NCBI RefSeq assembly: GCF_009664835.1
Contig: NZ_CP045929.1
Span: 744,001 to 808,000, forward strand
DNA length: 64,000 bases
Direction of reading: 5' to 3'
DNA from: Allosaccharopolyspora coralli
Lineage (GTDB): Bacteria > Actinomycetota > Actinomycetes > Mycobacteriales > Pseudonocardiaceae
The notes under the pieces are model-generated. The model made no database searches. It saw nothing but the letters and a program-made list of their open reading frames with translations, and was not told the origin of the DNA. Made by a program: the position numbers and the translations under genes. This document shows positions 9,928 through 18,957 of the stretch, in pieces (position 1 is the stretch's first letter; each line of letters begins with the position of its first letter).

Positions 9928-10854
9928 GTGGGGCGCTACGTCTTGCGGCGACTGCTGCAGTTGGTCCCTGTGTTCATCGGGACCACGTTCATTATCTATT
10001 ACCTCGTGTGGTCTCTGCCCGGTGATCCATTCGCCGGCAAATGCGGTGAGCGGCCGTGCCCGCCCGCGTACATCGCGGAGATGACCGAGAAGTACAACCT
10101 CGACGATCCGGTGATCGTCCAATACTTCAAGTACCTGGGGAAGCTGCTCACCGGGGACTTCGGTGAGACCTACGCGGGTGTGGAGATCAGCGAACTGATC
10201 CTCAACGCCTACCCGATCACGCTGCGGCTGGCGCTCGTCGCGCTCGTCTTCGCGGCGGTGATCGGTATCGGTGCCGGCATTCTGACCGGACTTCGGGGCA
10301 AGGGGATCGTCGACAACATGGTGCTGGTTTCCACCCTGTTCCTGATCTCGCTGCCGGTGTTCGTCACCGGATTCCTCGCGCAGGTCTATCTGGGCACGGA
10401 ATGGGGGCTGATCAGGCCGACGGTCAGTTCGAGTGCGCCGCTCAGTGAGCTCATCGTTCCCGGACTCGTCCTCGGGAGCCTGTCGATGGCCTACGTGGCG
10501 CGCCTGACGCGGACGAGCATCATCGAGAACAAGAACGCCGACTACGTGCGGACCGCCGTGGCGAAGGGACTTCCCGGCAACCGTGTCGTCGGGGTGCACA
10601 TCCTGCGCAACTCGCTGATCCCGGTGATCACCTTCCTCGGCGTCGAGCTCGGTGTGCTGATGGGCGGTGCCATCGTCACCGAAGGCGTGTTCAACATCCG
10701 GGGCATCGGCGGCCTCGTGTTCAACGCGATCGTCCGTCAGGAAGGCATGACGGTCACCGGCATCGTGACGCTGCTGGTGATCGTGTACCTGATCATGAAC
10801 CTGCTCGTGGACCTGCTCTACGCGGTTCTCGACCCGAGGATCCGATATGACTGA
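9928..10854 (+). CDS. oligopeptide ABC transporter permease (DppB/OppB type)
   Basis: 308 residues from GTG 9928, which has GGAAGGAG 7 bp upstream. A TTG at 9901 in the same frame would lie in the hairpin and is less likely. The protein has six predicted membrane segments. It starts with the canonical VGRYVLRRLLQLVPVFIGTTFIIYYLV, and the EAA loop YVRTAVAKGLPGNRVVGVHI contacts the ATPase. A Cys-containing loop (GKCGERPCPPAY) replaces the usual periplasmic segment after TM1. The stop overlaps the next gene's start by 8 bp. Confidence 0.93.
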   Translation: MGRYVLRRLLQLVPVFIGTTFIIYYLVWSLPGDPFAGKCGERPCPPAYIAEMTEKYNLDDPVIVQYFKYLGKLLTGDFGETYAGVEISELILNAYPITLRLALVALVFAAVIGIGAGILTGLRGKGIVDNMVLVSTLFLISLPVFVTGFLAQVYLGTEWGLIRPTVSSSAPLSELIVPGLVLGSLSMAYVARLTRTSIIENKNADYVRTAVAKGLPGNRVVGVHILRNSLIPVITFLGVELGVLMGGAIVTEGVFNIRGIGGLVFNAIVRQEGMTVTGIVTLLVIVYLIMNLLVDLLYAVLDPRIRYD

Positions 10855-11797
10855 CCAGAACACCGCGGTCGTGACCTCCTCGTCCGAGGTGCCGGAGCCG
10901 CAGCCGGCGTCCGGCAAGACCCAGGACAAGCCCCGTGGGCTGTGGGCCAACGCGTGGCTCGACCTGCGCAAGCGCCCACTGTTCCTGATCTCGGTCAGCA
11001 TGATCATCGTGCTGATCCTCATGGCGGCTGTCCCGCAGTTGTTCACCTCCGGCGACCCGGTCGTGCAGGATCTGTCCAAGGCCCGCGAAGAACCGTCGGC
11101 AGAGGCGTGGTTCGGCTACGACACCTACGGGCGGGACATCTTCGCCCGCACCATGTACGGCGCCAGGGCCTCCATCGTCGTCGGCATGCTGGCGACCCTG
11201 TTCACGGTGTTGATCGGCGGCACGGCGGGACTGCTGGCGGGGTACTTCGGAGGCTGGTTCGACAACCTGATGTCGCGCTTCGCGGAGATCTTCCTCGGAT
11301 TGCCGTTCGTGCTCGGTGCGATCGTCATTCTCTCGACGCTCAACGCCGGGGTGGCCTTCCCCGGGCCGCTGCGGATCATGACCCAGGTGATCCTGTCGAT
11401 CGCGATCCTGTCGTGGCCGATGGCGATGCGGATCATGCGGTCGGCGGCGATCTCGGCTCGTCAGCAGGACTACGTGCGTGCCGCGCGTGCCCTTGGCGCG
11501 TCACCGTCGCGCATCATCCTCAAGCACATGCTGCCGAACTGTCTCGCGCCGGTCCTGGTGTACGCCACGATCGCGCTGGGTGCGTTCATCGGCGCGGAGG
11601 CCACGTTGTCGTTCCTCGGGCTCGGCCTGCGTGACCCGGTCGTGTCGTGGGGCGTGATGATCTCCGAGTCCCGTTCGTACATCATGACCTCGCCGCACCT
11701 GTTGCTGTTCCCGGCGGCGTTCCTGGTCGCCACGGTGCTGTCGTTCGTGATGCTCGGAGATGCCATCCGGGACGCACTCGACCCGAAGCAGAAGTGA
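10847..11797 (+). CDS. oligopeptide ABC transporter permease (DppC/OppC type)
   Basis: 316 residues. The cytoplasmic N-terminus of ~45 residues is followed by the DppC hallmark DLRKRPLFLISVSMIIVLILMAAVPQLF and the AWFGYDTYGRDIFARTMYGARAS motif. Further membrane segments and the EAA loop YVRAARALGASPSRIILKHMLPN follow. It forms the heterodimeric channel with the upstream permease. It overlaps that gene by 8 bp (ATGACTGA), so translation is coupled. The ATPase gene starts 11 bp downstream. Confidence 0.93.
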   Translation: MTDQNTAVVTSSSEVPEPQPASGKTQDKPRGLWANAWLDLRKRPLFLISVSMIIVLILMAAVPQLFTSGDPVVQDLSKAREEPSAEAWFGYDTYGRDIFARTMYGARASIVVGMLATLFTVLIGGTAGLLAGYFGGWFDNLMSRFAEIFLGLPFVLGAIVILSTLNAGVAFPGPLRIMTQVILSIAILSWPMAMRIMRSAAISARQQDYVRAARALGASPSRIILKHMLPNCLAPVLVYATIALGAFIGAEATLSFLGLGLRDPVVSWGVMISESRSYIMTSPHLLLFPAAFLVATVLSFVMLGDAIRDALDPKQK

Positions 11798-11808
11798 GGA
11801 GGACTCCT

Positions 11809-12828
11809 GTGTCCACTACGGACAACGCGACGGGGGCCGCCTCCGGGGCGCCCCTGCTCGAAGTCGACGACCTGCACGTGGAGTTCCGCACCCGCGAGGG
11901 TGTGGCGAAGGTGCTCAACGGCGTGAGCTACTACGTCGAGTCCGGGGAGACCCTCTCGGTGCTCGGCGAGTCCGGTTCCGGCAAGTCCGTCACCGCCCAG
12001 ACGGTGATGGGCATCCTGGACATCCCGCCCGGCAAAATCACCAGCGGAAGCATCCGGTTCAAGGGCGAGGACCTGCTGCACGCCACACCGGAGCGTCGGC
12101 GTGAACTCCGCGGCGACACGATGGCGATGATCTTCCAGGACGCGCTCTCGGCGCTGAACCCGGTCTACACCGTCGGCTTCCAGATCGGGGAGCAGTTGCG
12201 GCTGCGCCGCGGGATGTCCCGCAAGGACGCCCAGGCCAAGGCCGTGGAACTGTTGGACCAGGTCAAGATCCCGAACGCCAAGCAGCGCGTGAAGGAGTTC
12301 CCGCACCAGTTCTCCGGCGGGATGCGGCAGCGCGCGATGATCGCCATGTCGCTGGCGCTGGACCCCGAACTGCTCATCGCCGACGAGCCGACGACCGCGC
12401 TCGACGTGACGGTGCAGGCCCAGATCATGGACCTGCTCGACGATCTGCGCCGGGAACGGGGGATGGGGCTCATCCTCATCACCCACGACCTGGGCGTGGT
12501 CGCCGAGGTCGCCGACCGGATCGCGGTGATGTACGCGGGCCGCATCGTGGAGAAGGCCGACGCCTACTCCCTGTACCGGCAGCCCGGGCATCCTTACACC
12601 GAGGGCCTGATGCAGTCGCTGCCGCGTCTGGATCTGAAGGGCCAGAACCTGTCGACGATCAAGGGCTTGCCGCCGAACCTGATGAACATCCCGTCCGGCT
12701 GCCCGTTCCACCCGCGCTGTCACCGGGCGGTGGAGCAGTGCAGCACGCACGTGCCTGAGGTGCACGAGCTCGGGTTCGGCCGGGTCAGCGCCTGCCACTT
12801 CGCGGAGGAGTTGATGAGCCGTGACTGA
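11809..12828 (+). CDS. oligopeptide ABC transporter ATP-binding protein (DppD/OppD type)
   Basis: 339 residues from GTG 11809, preceded by GAGGAGG. Walker [10 protein letters not shown]-loop region [13 protein letters not shown], signature SGGMRQR, Walker [13 protein letters not shown] and the H-loop [12 protein letters not shown] are intact. The C-terminal oligopeptide/dipeptide transporter extension has a Cys-rich motif ([17 protein letters not shown]) that in this family can hold an Fe-S cluster. The stop overlaps the next ATPase start by 8 bp. Confidence 0.94.
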   Translation: MSTTDNATGAASGAPLLEVDDLHVEFRTREGVAKVLNGVSYYVESGETLSVLGESGSGKSVTAQTVMGILDIPPGKITSGSIRFKGEDLLHATPERRRELRGDTMAMIFQDALSALNPVYTVGFQIGEQLRLRRGMSRKDAQAKAVELLDQVKIPNAKQRVKEFPHQFSGGMRQRAMIAMSLALDPELLIADEPTTALDVTVQAQIMDLLDDLRRERGMGLILITHDLGVVAEVADRIAVMYAGRIVEKADAYSLYRQPGHPYTEGLMQSLPRLDLKGQNLSTIKGLPPNLMNIPSGCPFHPRCHRAVEQCSTHVPEVHELGFGRVSACHFAEELMSRD

Positions 12829-13822
12829 GCCGATCCTGGAGGTCCGGGACCTCGTCAAGCACTTCCCGGTGACCCGGGGTGTGCTGTTCAAGAAGACGAT
12901 CGGGCACGTGCGTGCCGTCGACGGCGTCTCGTTCGACCTGAACCGGGGCGAGACCCTCGGCATCGTGGGCGAGTCGGGTTGCGGCAAGTCGACGCTGGCG
13001 CAGGTGCTCATGCGCCTCGAGAAGCCGACGAGCGGGTCGGCGCATTTCGAGGGGCGCGACATGTTCGGGCTCACAGGCTCGGAGCTGCGCAAGCTGCGCC
13101 GGGACATGCAGATCGTGTTGCAGGACCCGTACACCTCGCTGAACCCGAGGCGCACGGTCGGCGACATCGTCGGCGAGCCGTTCGAGATTCACCCCGAGGT
13201 GGCCCCGAAGGGGGAGCGTCGCCGCAAGGTGCAGGAGCTGCTGGAGGTCGTCGGACTCAATCCCGAGCACATCCAGCGCTACCCGCACCAGTTCTCCGGC
13301 GGTCAGCGTCAGCGCATCGGGATCGCGCGGGCGCTGGCGCTGCGGCCGAAGGTGATCGTCTGCGACGAGCCGGTCTCCGCGCTCGACGTGTCGATCCAGG
13401 CGCAGGTGATGAACCTGCTCGGGGAGCTGCAGTCGGAGTTCGGCCTCTCGTACATCTTCATCGCCCACGACCTCGGTGTGGTCCGGCACCTCTCGGACCG
13501 GGTCGGGGTCATGTACCTGGGCAAGGTGGTCGAGATGGGCAGCGACGAGCAGATTTACGAGCGCCCGCAGCACCCGTACACGCAGGCGTTGTTGTCGTCG
13601 GTGCCGGTCGCGGACCCGTCCCTGCGGGGGCAGCGCGAGGTCATCCGGTTGACCGGTGACGTCCCGAGTCCGGCGGACCCGCCGTCGGGCTGCCGCTTCC
13701 GCACCCGGTGCTGGAAGGCGCAGGACATCTGCGCCGAGCAGACGCCGGAGCTGACGACCCGGGTCGAGAATCACCCGGCGGCGTGCCACTTCGCCGAGGT
13801 GCACAGCCACGTCGTGCACTGA
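12821..13822 (+). CDS. oligopeptide ABC transporter ATP-binding protein (DppF/OppF type)
   Basis: 333 residues. Walker [25 protein letters not shown], signature SGGQRQR, Walker [13 protein letters not shown], and H-loop [12 protein letters not shown] are present. The C-terminal extension has [14 protein letters not shown], a four-Cys-type motif as in OppF/DppF. It pairs with the upstream ATPase to power peptide import. It is the last gene of the five-gene operon and is followed by a strong hairpin at 13841. Confidence 0.94.
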   Translation: MTEPILEVRDLVKHFPVTRGVLFKKTIGHVRAVDGVSFDLNRGETLGIVGESGCGKSTLAQVLMRLEKPTSGSAHFEGRDMFGLTGSELRKLRRDMQIVLQDPYTSLNPRRTVGDIVGEPFEIHPEVAPKGERRRKVQELLEVVGLNPEHIQRYPHQFSGGQRQRIGIARALALRPKVIVCDEPVSALDVSIQAQVMNLLGELQSEFGLSYIFIAHDLGVVRHLSDRVGVMYLGKVVEMGSDEQIYERPQHPYTQALLSSVPVADPSLRGQREVIRLTGDVPSPADPPSGCRFRTRCWKAQDICAEQTPELTTRVENHPAACHFAEVHSHVVH

Positions 13823-13840
13823 CCCACGAAAGCGACCACT

Positions 13841-13873
13841 GGCGCCCTCGCGGGACTTTCCCGCGGGGGCGCC
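13841..13873. terminator. bidirectional terminator hairpin after the peptide transporter operon
   Basis: A 14-bp stem with one wobble pair (GGCGCCCTCGCGGG / CCCGCGGGGGCGCC) and a short ACTTT loop. It lies between convergent genes. There is no T-run, as is common in high-GC actinobacteria. Confidence 0.7.
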
Positions 13874-13897
13874 GGTGTGCGTTCTGGGGACGTGTGC

Positions 13898-14206
13898 TCA
13901 GGACGACAGCGACACGAGGGTGGCGACGACCCAGCCGACACACACGAGCAGCGCGAAGGACGACAGGCCCACCCCGAATCCGGCCGCGACGCGGTTGTCG
14001 GGCTCACCACGCCCGAGTTTGCGGTACGCGCTCACGCCGAACACGAGCCCGCAGATGCCCAGCAGCCACGCCACCACACCGATGAACGGCACGAACGCGA
14101 AGAACGCGGCGGCGCAGCCGAACGCGAGACTGACCGTGCCGGAGTCGTCGGTGGTCGAGTTCGGCGTCGGCTCGTTGTCCGGCGCCGGCGGGTAGTTGGG
14201 CATCAT
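13898..14206 (-). CDS. small membrane protein, DUF4190-like
   Basis: About 101-102 residues (ATG 14206 or 14203). A Pro/Asp/Thr-rich N-terminus of ~25 residues precedes two membrane segments (~26-58 and ~80-100). A Gly-Arg-rich turn (YRKLGRGEPDNRVAAGFGVG) lies between them. This is the pattern of the DUF4190 family. The function is unknown. It overlaps the stop of the nuclease gene by 4 bp, so the two are co-transcribed and translationally coupled. Confidence 0.65.
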   Translation of the reverse strand: MMPNYPPAPDNEPTPNSTTDDSGTVSLAFGCAAAFFAFVPFIGVVAWLLGICGLVFGVSAYRKLGRGEPDNRVAAGFGVGLSSFALLVCVGWVVATLVSLSS

Positions 14207-15066
14207 GGCGTGGTCGCCTCCGGGAACGCAGGCGACGACGTGGTGGCGAAAGGCGCGGTCGTCGTCGTGTCCGTGGTGGTGGGTTCGGTCGTGGTGGTCT
14301 CCGTTGTCGTCTCCGACGTCGCCGGCCCTGTCGTCGTCGGCCCGGTCGTGGGGGGCCCGGTCGTGGGGGGCTCTGTCGTCGTCTCCGTCGTTCGTGTAGT
14401 GGGTTCGTCGCTACTGGGCGGCGGGACGGGTGGCATTCCGGGCGCAGCGGGGGCGCTCGCCTCGTCCAGGCAGGGTGGACCCCAGAGGCCGCGTTCGGCG
14501 TTGCGCGCCTGCGTCACTGCCGACTGGATGGCCGACGCCTTGACCACCGGAACCCCGACGTCGAAGTACTCCGCGTGACCTTCGCGAGCCGTCTCGGTCG
14601 AATAGTCGCGGCCGTTCGGCAGCGTCAGATACACGAGCTCACGCCCGTAGCGGTCCGAAGGCTGCTGACTGTCGTCGTAGTGCACCCGGACGGTGTTGCC
14701 CAGCAGTGTGCTCATGGCCCAGTCGGTGGCTTCGGTACCGGCGCAGGTTCCGGCCTCCGGGGCGTCGATGCCGAGGAGGCGGGCGGTGACGGAGCGGGGA
14801 CCGACGGAGTAGCGCACGGTGTCACCGTCGACGACCTCCGCGATCGTGACGCTGTTGTCGAGCAGGCGGGTCGGGGACTCGGTGCGGGGAGTCGTCGGTG
14901 GCGTCGAGGCGGCCGACGGGAGATTCGGCGCACCGGCGGTGACCGTCACCGTTTCCGGCGGCGGCGGTGTGGACTGCTCTACGGGCTCGGCGCGGCAGGA
15001 CGCAGCGACGCAGGCGAGCAGCATGCCGGTACCGACCAGGGCGGGATGCGCGAACGTCCTCGACAT
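14203..15066 (-). CDS. secreted thermonuclease-family (SNase) protein with Thr-rich tail
   Basis: 287 residues from ATG 15066 (GGAGG 6 bp upstream). A signal sequence ends at LLACVAASC, which fits a lipoprotein. A Pro/Thr linker leads to the staphylococcal nuclease fold (~75-195). It contains AEVVDGDTVRY, RLLGIDAPEAGTCAG, the RYGRELVYL element carrying the catalytic Arg, and ARNAERGLWGPPC. The last ~75 residues are a low-complexity Thr/Pro/Glu tract, probably a wall-spanning or flexible tail. It probably degrades extracellular DNA or RNA with Ca2+. Confidence 0.85.
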   Translation of the reverse strand: MSRTFAHPALVGTGMLLACVAASCRAEPVEQSTPPPPETVTVTAGAPNLPSAASTPPTTPRTESPTRLLDNSVTIAEVVDGDTVRYSVGPRSVTARLLGIDAPEAGTCAGTEATDWAMSTLLGNTVRVHYDDSQQPSDRYGRELVYLTLPNGRDYSTETAREGHAEYFDVGVPVVKASAIQSAVTQARNAERGLWGPPCLDEASAPAAPGMPPVPPPSSDEPTTRTTETTTEPPTTGPPTTGPTTTGPATSETTTETTTTEPTTTDTTTTAPFATTSSPAFPEATTP

Positions 15067-15239
15067 GGACACCTCCGGCCGTATGCCGCGGGCCCGTGTG
15101 CCTACCCGTCCATCGTGCCGGTTGCGCCCACCTTTCGCCTGATCGAGTGGCCCAGAGGTGCGCGGATCGATCTGGGTTGGTGGTTCTGTGACGTTATTGC
15201 CCGAATTCGCACCCGTGGGTCACGAACTCGGGTGTCGCG

Positions 15240-16718
15240 TCAGCGTTGGAGGAACTCGGCGAGGTCGGCGGACTGCTTGATCCGCGAGGGTTCGTGCACG
15301 TACATCATGTGCCCGGCCGGATAGTACTTGAGGTCGATGTTCACCCGCAGCTCAGGCGGGATCTGCAACCGAGCCAGCACGTGCTCGGCCGCGTAGTACG
15401 GCGTCGCCCCGTCGGTGTGTCCGCATCCGACGTGGATCTTCAGATGCGGGTTGGCGCGCATCGCGGCGGAGAGTTTGTCGGTCACCGACACCTGGCTGCC
15501 CTCGAACTCCTTGTACGACCACGGATGCACCCGACTGCTGAGCAGCTCGTACGGCAGGTCGTTGGCGTAGTCGAGTTCGGCGCGCAGATAGTGGTTGATG
15601 CCCGCCGCGTACGCGCCCTGAATGCCGGAGATGCTCGGGTCGTTGGTGAACCGCTCACCGGCCGCGTCCGGTTCCCACCCGGTGAACCGTCCGTCCATGC
15701 GCCCGACCGTCTTGCGCTGGTCGCGCAGCAGCTCGGTGAAGAACCGGACGTGTTCGATCTTGAGGTCCACACGGTCCACGTAGTCCTCGGTGAGTCCGGT
15801 CAGCTCGGCGGTGCGGCGCACCATCTCCTGCCGTTCGGTGGGGGTGAGCCGCGAGGCTCGCGCGAGCGCCCACGGGTAGTCGCGGGAGGCGAACTCCTCG
15901 GCCTCGTCGAGCACCTCGCGCAGCGGCCTGTCGCCGTGTTTGCCGTGGTGGTTGGCGATGGCGGCGTAGGTCGGCAGGAACAGCGAGTACGGCAGCTCGT
16001 TGCCTTCGGTGAACCGGATCGTGCCCATGTCCAGCACCGAGGAGATGAGCATGAGGCCGTTGAGGTAGAGCCCGTAGCGGCTCTGCAGGCGGTCGGCGAG
16101 CGCGGCGGCGCGCAGCGTTCCATACGACTCGCCTGCGAGGTACTTCGGCGACAGCCACCGGTCGTGCCGGGTCGTCCACAGCCGGATCAGCTCGGCGATC
16201 GTCTCGATGTCGCGCTGGTAGCCGTGGAAGTCGGCGGGCTCGCCACCTTCCACCGCCCGCGAGTACCCGGTCGAGACGGGGTCGATGAACACCAGGTCGG
16301 TGTAGGTGAGCAGGGTCTCGTGGTTGTCGGCGAGACCATAGGGAGGCGGCGCCAGTGCGCCTGCGTCGCCGGAGACGACCTTGCGCGGACCGAGCAGCCC
16401 GAGGTGCAGCCACACGCTCGACGAGCCGGGGCCACCGTTGAACGCGAAGGTCACCGGCCGGGATCCGGGCTGCGCGTGATCGGCGACGTAGGAGGTCAGA
16501 AACACCTCGGCCTTGGCGACATTGCCGTCGAACTTGCCGTCCGTGAACGCTTCTTCGCGGAGCACGACGCGGCCGGTGGTGGCCGTGTAGGCGAGCTCGG
16601 TCCCGTGTGCGGTGATCGTGTGGTGCGTGCTGACCAGGTCGTCGACAGGTTCGGCGGGGCGGGGAGTGTCCTCGGCTGCCTTGTCGGTGGTTGCTGCGGT
16701 GTCCTCGGTGCCTGCCAT
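15240..16718 (-). CDS. peptidase S10 / serine carboxypeptidase-like protein
   Basis: 492 residues from ATG 16718; an ORF extension upstream has no family support. The alpha/beta-hydrolase landmarks of S10 are present. They are the oxyanion segment FNGGPGSSSVWLHLG, the nucleophile in LAGESYGT, and Asp/His near the end (GCGHTDGATPYY and YPAGHMMYVHEPS). No signal peptide is seen, so it is probably cytoplasmic, as in other bacterial members. The N-terminal ~35 residues are acidic and low-complexity. Substrates are unknown. It is divergently oriented from udgB. Confidence 0.88.
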   Translation of the reverse strand: MAGTEDTAATTDKAAEDTPRPAEPVDDLVSTHHTITAHGTELAYTATTGRVVLREEAFTDGKFDGNVAKAEVFLTSYVADHAQPGSRPVTFAFNGGPGSSSVWLHLGLLGPRKVVSGDAGALAPPPYGLADNHETLLTYTDLVFIDPVSTGYSRAVEGGEPADFHGYQRDIETIAELIRLWTTRHDRWLSPKYLAGESYGTLRAAALADRLQSRYGLYLNGLMLISSVLDMGTIRFTEGNELPYSLFLPTYAAIANHHGKHGDRPLREVLDEAEEFASRDYPWALARASRLTPTERQEMVRRTAELTGLTEDYVDRVDLKIEHVRFFTELLRDQRKTVGRMDGRFTGWEPDAAGERFTNDPSISGIQGAYAAGINHYLRAELDYANDLPYELLSSRVHPWSYKEFEGSQVSVTDKLSAAMRANPHLKIHVGCGHTDGATPYYAAEHVLARLQIPPELRVNIDLKYYPAGHMMYVHEPSRIKQSADLAEFLQR

Positions 16719-16810
16719 GCCCCTGACCCTACGTGGTGTCTCCTGCCGGTCATTGAGGCTCGGGGCGGGCGTCGGACCCTTGCCTGCGGTCACTCTGGGA
16801 GGCTGGGCAC

Positions 16811-17581
16811 ATGGCGAAGGCGATCTCCCGACTGGTGCAGGATCCGGTCACCGATCCGGCCGAGGTCGCGGCCGGGGCGGGACGCGTCGCCGAGCTCGAT
16901 GCGCTGGTCGCCGACTGCACGGCGTGTCCGAGACTGGTGCGGTGGCGCGAAGAAGTCGCCGAGACGAAACGTGCCGCGTTCCGCGACGACGAATACTGGG
17001 GGCGCCCGGTTCCCGGGTTCGGCCCGGTGGACGCCGCGATCGCGATCGTCGGCCTCGCCCCCGCCGCGCACGGCGCGAACCGGACGGGCCGGATGTTCAC
17101 CGGGGACCGCTCGGGCGACGTGCTCTACCAAGCGTTGTACGACGTCGGGCTCGCGTCGCAGCCGACGTCGGTGGCCGCCGACGACGGCCTGGAGTTGATC
17201 GGGACCCGCATCACGGCTCCGGTGCACTGCGCTCCGCCCGCGAACAAGCCGACCCCGCCCGAGCGGGATACGTGCCGACCGTGGCTCGCGCGCGAGTTCG
17301 AACTACTGCGCCCGACACTGCGCACGGTGGTCGTGCTGGGAGGGTTCGGCTGGCAGGCGCTACTGCCCGTCGTGCACGACGCCGTCTGGGAGGTGCCGCG
17401 CCCACGCCCCCGCTTCGGTCACGCCGCGCACGCCGCGCTCCCGGCCCGGGACGGCGGCGCCGCCCTGCACCTGCTCGGCTGCTATCACGTCAGCCAGCAG
17501 AACACCTTCACCGGCAAGCTCACCCCCGCGATGCTGCGGGAGGTGCTCTCGCAGGCGAAGGAGCTGGCGGAGGTGGGGTGA
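16811..17581 (+). CDS. udgB: uracil-DNA glycosylase family 5 (UdgB)
   Basis: 256 residues. Removes uracil and other deaminated bases from DNA. The Fe-S cluster ligand pattern starts at DCTACPRLVRWREEV. The active-site motif GLAPAAHGANRTGRMFTGDRSG is the family V form, which lacks the usual catalytic Asp/Asn. CAPPANKPTPPERDTCRPW supplies further Cys. The C-terminal motif HVSQQNTFTGKLT is diagnostic. The last 89 bp (17493-17581) are duplicated exactly at 18430-18518, so the gene's 3' end borders an inserted segment. Confidence 0.92.
   Translation: MAKAISRLVQDPVTDPAEVAAGAGRVAELDALVADCTACPRLVRWREEVAETKRAAFRDDEYWGRPVPGFGPVDAAIAIVGLAPAAHGANRTGRMFTGDRSGDVLYQALYDVGLASQPTSVAADDGLELIGTRITAPVHCAPPANKPTPPERDTCRPWLAREFELLRPTLRTVVVLGGFGWQALLPVVHDAVWEVPRPRPRFGHAAHAALPARDGGAALHLLGCYHVSQQNTFTGKLTPAMLREVLSQAKELAEVG
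17493..17581 (+). repeat. 89-bp direct repeat, copy 1 (udgB 3' end)
   Basis: Identical to 18430-18518. This copy is the genuine 3' end of udgB including its stop codon. The two copies bracket 848 bp carrying a higB remnant, higA and a VOC gene. Confidence 0.95.
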
Positions 17582-17602
17582 GGGCTGCACCCGAGCGAAT
17601 AA

Positions 17603-17725
17603 CGCTTGCAGCTGAACGGTGATCGGGCTGGTCAATACAGCATTCGGATCAACCAGCAGTGGCGCATCTGCTTCGAGTGGATATCGTCGGGCCCGGAGAA
17701 CGTCGAGATCGTGGACTACCACTGA
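17603..17725 (+). pseudogene. higB: higB toxin remnant (N-terminus lost)
   Basis: Reading the frame that ends at the TGA at 17723-17725 gives RLQLNGDRAGQYSIRINQQW and then RICFEWISSGPENVEIVDYH. This is the C-terminal 40 residues of a HigB/RelE-type mRNA interferase. A stop codon (TAA at 17600-17602) and the udgB end lie immediately upstream, so the first ~50 residues are absent. No start codon is available for a functional toxin. The downstream higA starts 12 bp later, as in intact higBA operons. Confidence 0.85.
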
Positions 17726-17737
17726 AGGGAGCTGAGG

Positions 17738-18037
17738 ATGTCTGATGAGTTCGTCATGCCTCCGGTCCATCCCGGGGAAGTCCTGCATGAGGAGTACCTG
17801 GAGCCGCTCGGCGTCACCCAGCACCGGTTGGCCGTGGCGATCGGTGTTCCCCCGCGCCGGATCAACGAGATCGTGCACGGCAAGAGGGGGATCTCCGCCG
17901 ACACGGCGTTGCGGCTCGCGCGCTTCTTCGGCACCTCCGAGCGGTTCTGGCTCAATCTCCAGTCGCGCTATGACCTGGAGCGGGAGAGGGGCGCTCTCGC
18001 CGACACGTTGGACCGGATCCAGCCGTTGTCCGCGTGA
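17738..18037 (+). CDS. higA: HigA-type antitoxin
   Basis: 99 residues, XRE-family helix-turn-helix of the HigA/VapI class. MPPVHPGEVLHEEYLEPLGV is the classical start, followed by the HTH TQHRLAVAIGVPPRRINEIVHGKRGISADTALRL and RFFGTSERFWLNLQ. It would bind and neutralise HigB and repress its own operon. Its partner toxin is truncated, so the antitoxin appears orphaned. AAGGGAG precedes the start. The VOC gene overlaps its stop by 4 bp. Confidence 0.9.
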   Translation: MSDEFVMPPVHPGEVLHEEYLEPLGVTQHRLAVAIGVPPRRINEIVHGKRGISADTALRLARFFGTSERFWLNLQSRYDLERERGALADTLDRIQPLSA

Positions 18038-18393
18038 CGGTGCATCAAGCGCTCGTGATGTCTGCGCGAAGTTTCGAGATTGGCATTGACGCCAACGATG
18101 CCGAGTCGTTGCGTCGGTTCTGGCGCGTGGCGACGGGTCACGTTGAGCAAGTCACGGCCGAGGGGGCTGTGGATCTGGTCGATCCTTCTGGGAAGGGGCC
18201 GACGCTGTGGTTTCAGCGGGTTGCCGAGACCAAGACCATGAACCGCGTTCACCTGGACATCCGGGTTTCGGCCGAGTACCGCCAGGTGTTGATCGATCAG
18301 CTGTGTGAGCTGGGAGGCCAGAAGATTCACACGGCTCCCAGGTTCACGGTCCTGGCAGACCCCGAGGGCAACGAGCTCTGCCTCACGGAGTGA
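18034..18393 (+). CDS. VOC / glyoxalase-like domain protein
   Basis: 119 residues from GTG 18034 (GTGA overlap with higA); an ATG at 18058 is an alternative. The single VOC module has FEIGIDANDAESLRRFWRVATGH, LWFQRVAETKTMNRVHLDIRV and FTVLADPEGNELCLTE. This is the glyoxalase-like_6 pattern, with His in NRVHLDI and Glu in the last strand as possible metal ligands. The substrate is unknown. It is probably co-transcribed with higA inside the segment bounded by the 89-bp repeats. Confidence 0.8.
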   Translation: MTVHQALVMSARSFEIGIDANDAESLRRFWRVATGHVEQVTAEGAVDLVDPSGKGPTLWFQRVAETKTMNRVHLDIRVSAEYRQVLIDQLCELGGQKIHTAPRFTVLADPEGNELCLTE

Positions 18394-18429
18394 CCTTGAT
18401 CCGGCAGCTCCGTAAATCCGTTCACTTCT

Positions 18430-18518
18430 GCCAGCAGAACACCTTCACCGGCAAGCTCACCCCCGCGATGCTGCGGGAGGTGCTCTCGCAGGCGAAGGAG
18501 CTGGCGGAGGTGGGGTGA
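18430..18518 (+). repeat. 89-bp direct repeat, copy 2 (duplicated udgB 3' end)
   Basis: Exact copy of 17493-17581, detached from any udgB coding sequence. It is followed directly by the GTGAGCC hairpin at 18519, which was probably the original DNA downstream of udgB. Confidence 0.95.
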
Positions 18519-18566
18519 TGCGTGAGCCTTTTTGGTGGCTATGGCAACCAAAAAGACTCACGCCAT
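18519..18566. repeat. GTGAGCCTTTTTGG hairpin repeat, copy 1
   Basis: Stem GCGTGAGCCTTTTTGG (18520-18535) with CCAAAAAGACTCACGC (18548-18563) around the loop TGGCTATGGCAA. The family also occurs at 21466, 23112 and 52159. The T-run followed by A-run makes it terminator-like on both strands. Confidence 0.85.
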
Positions 18567-18616
18567 GCTGCAACGCCGACACTGGCTCGCCGGTGCTGCC
18601 GTGGGTTCTGGTAGTC

Positions 18617-18957
18617 CTCGATCTGTGATCTCAGCGAGAGAGTGGAAAGGCTGTATCTCGACCACGGGCTGCCGCCCAGCTTCCAGATCAGTCCGGCCGC
18701 CCACCCTTTGGAGCTCGATCACGTCCTGGCCGAGCGCGGATACGAACTGAGTGGCGCCACGACCATCGCGGGGGTGACGACGTTCGGTCCACTGCGCGGA
18801 AAATCCTGACCGGCGGGTCCGCGTTGTATGCGGTGAGTCGCGACGAGTTCGGGCCCGCAGCCGTTGGGCGTCTCTCGCTCGTGGGTCAGTGGGCCGGCGT
18901 CTACTGCATGGCGGCCCGCGCCGATGTTCGTCGTCGTGGCCATGCGCAGGATAATCT
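18617..18957 (+). pseudogene. decayed GNAT acetyltransferase copy
   Basis: Nucleotide homology to the intact GNAT gene at 21555-22313 is obvious, but in three pieces. The first is the start region (GATCTGTGATCTCAGCGAG). The second is the stretch matching LERLYLDHGLPP and ERGYELSGATTI. The third is ILTGGSALYAVSRDEFGPAA through CMAARADVRRRGHAQ. Two internal blocks and the C-terminus are missing, and the frame is broken, with a TGA after GGAAAATCC. It is a dead paralogue. Confidence 0.8.

Noticed and set aside
18327-18551. Minus-strand frame across the second 89-bp repeat
   Set aside because: It is the complement of duplicated udgB sequence plus the hairpin, not a gene.
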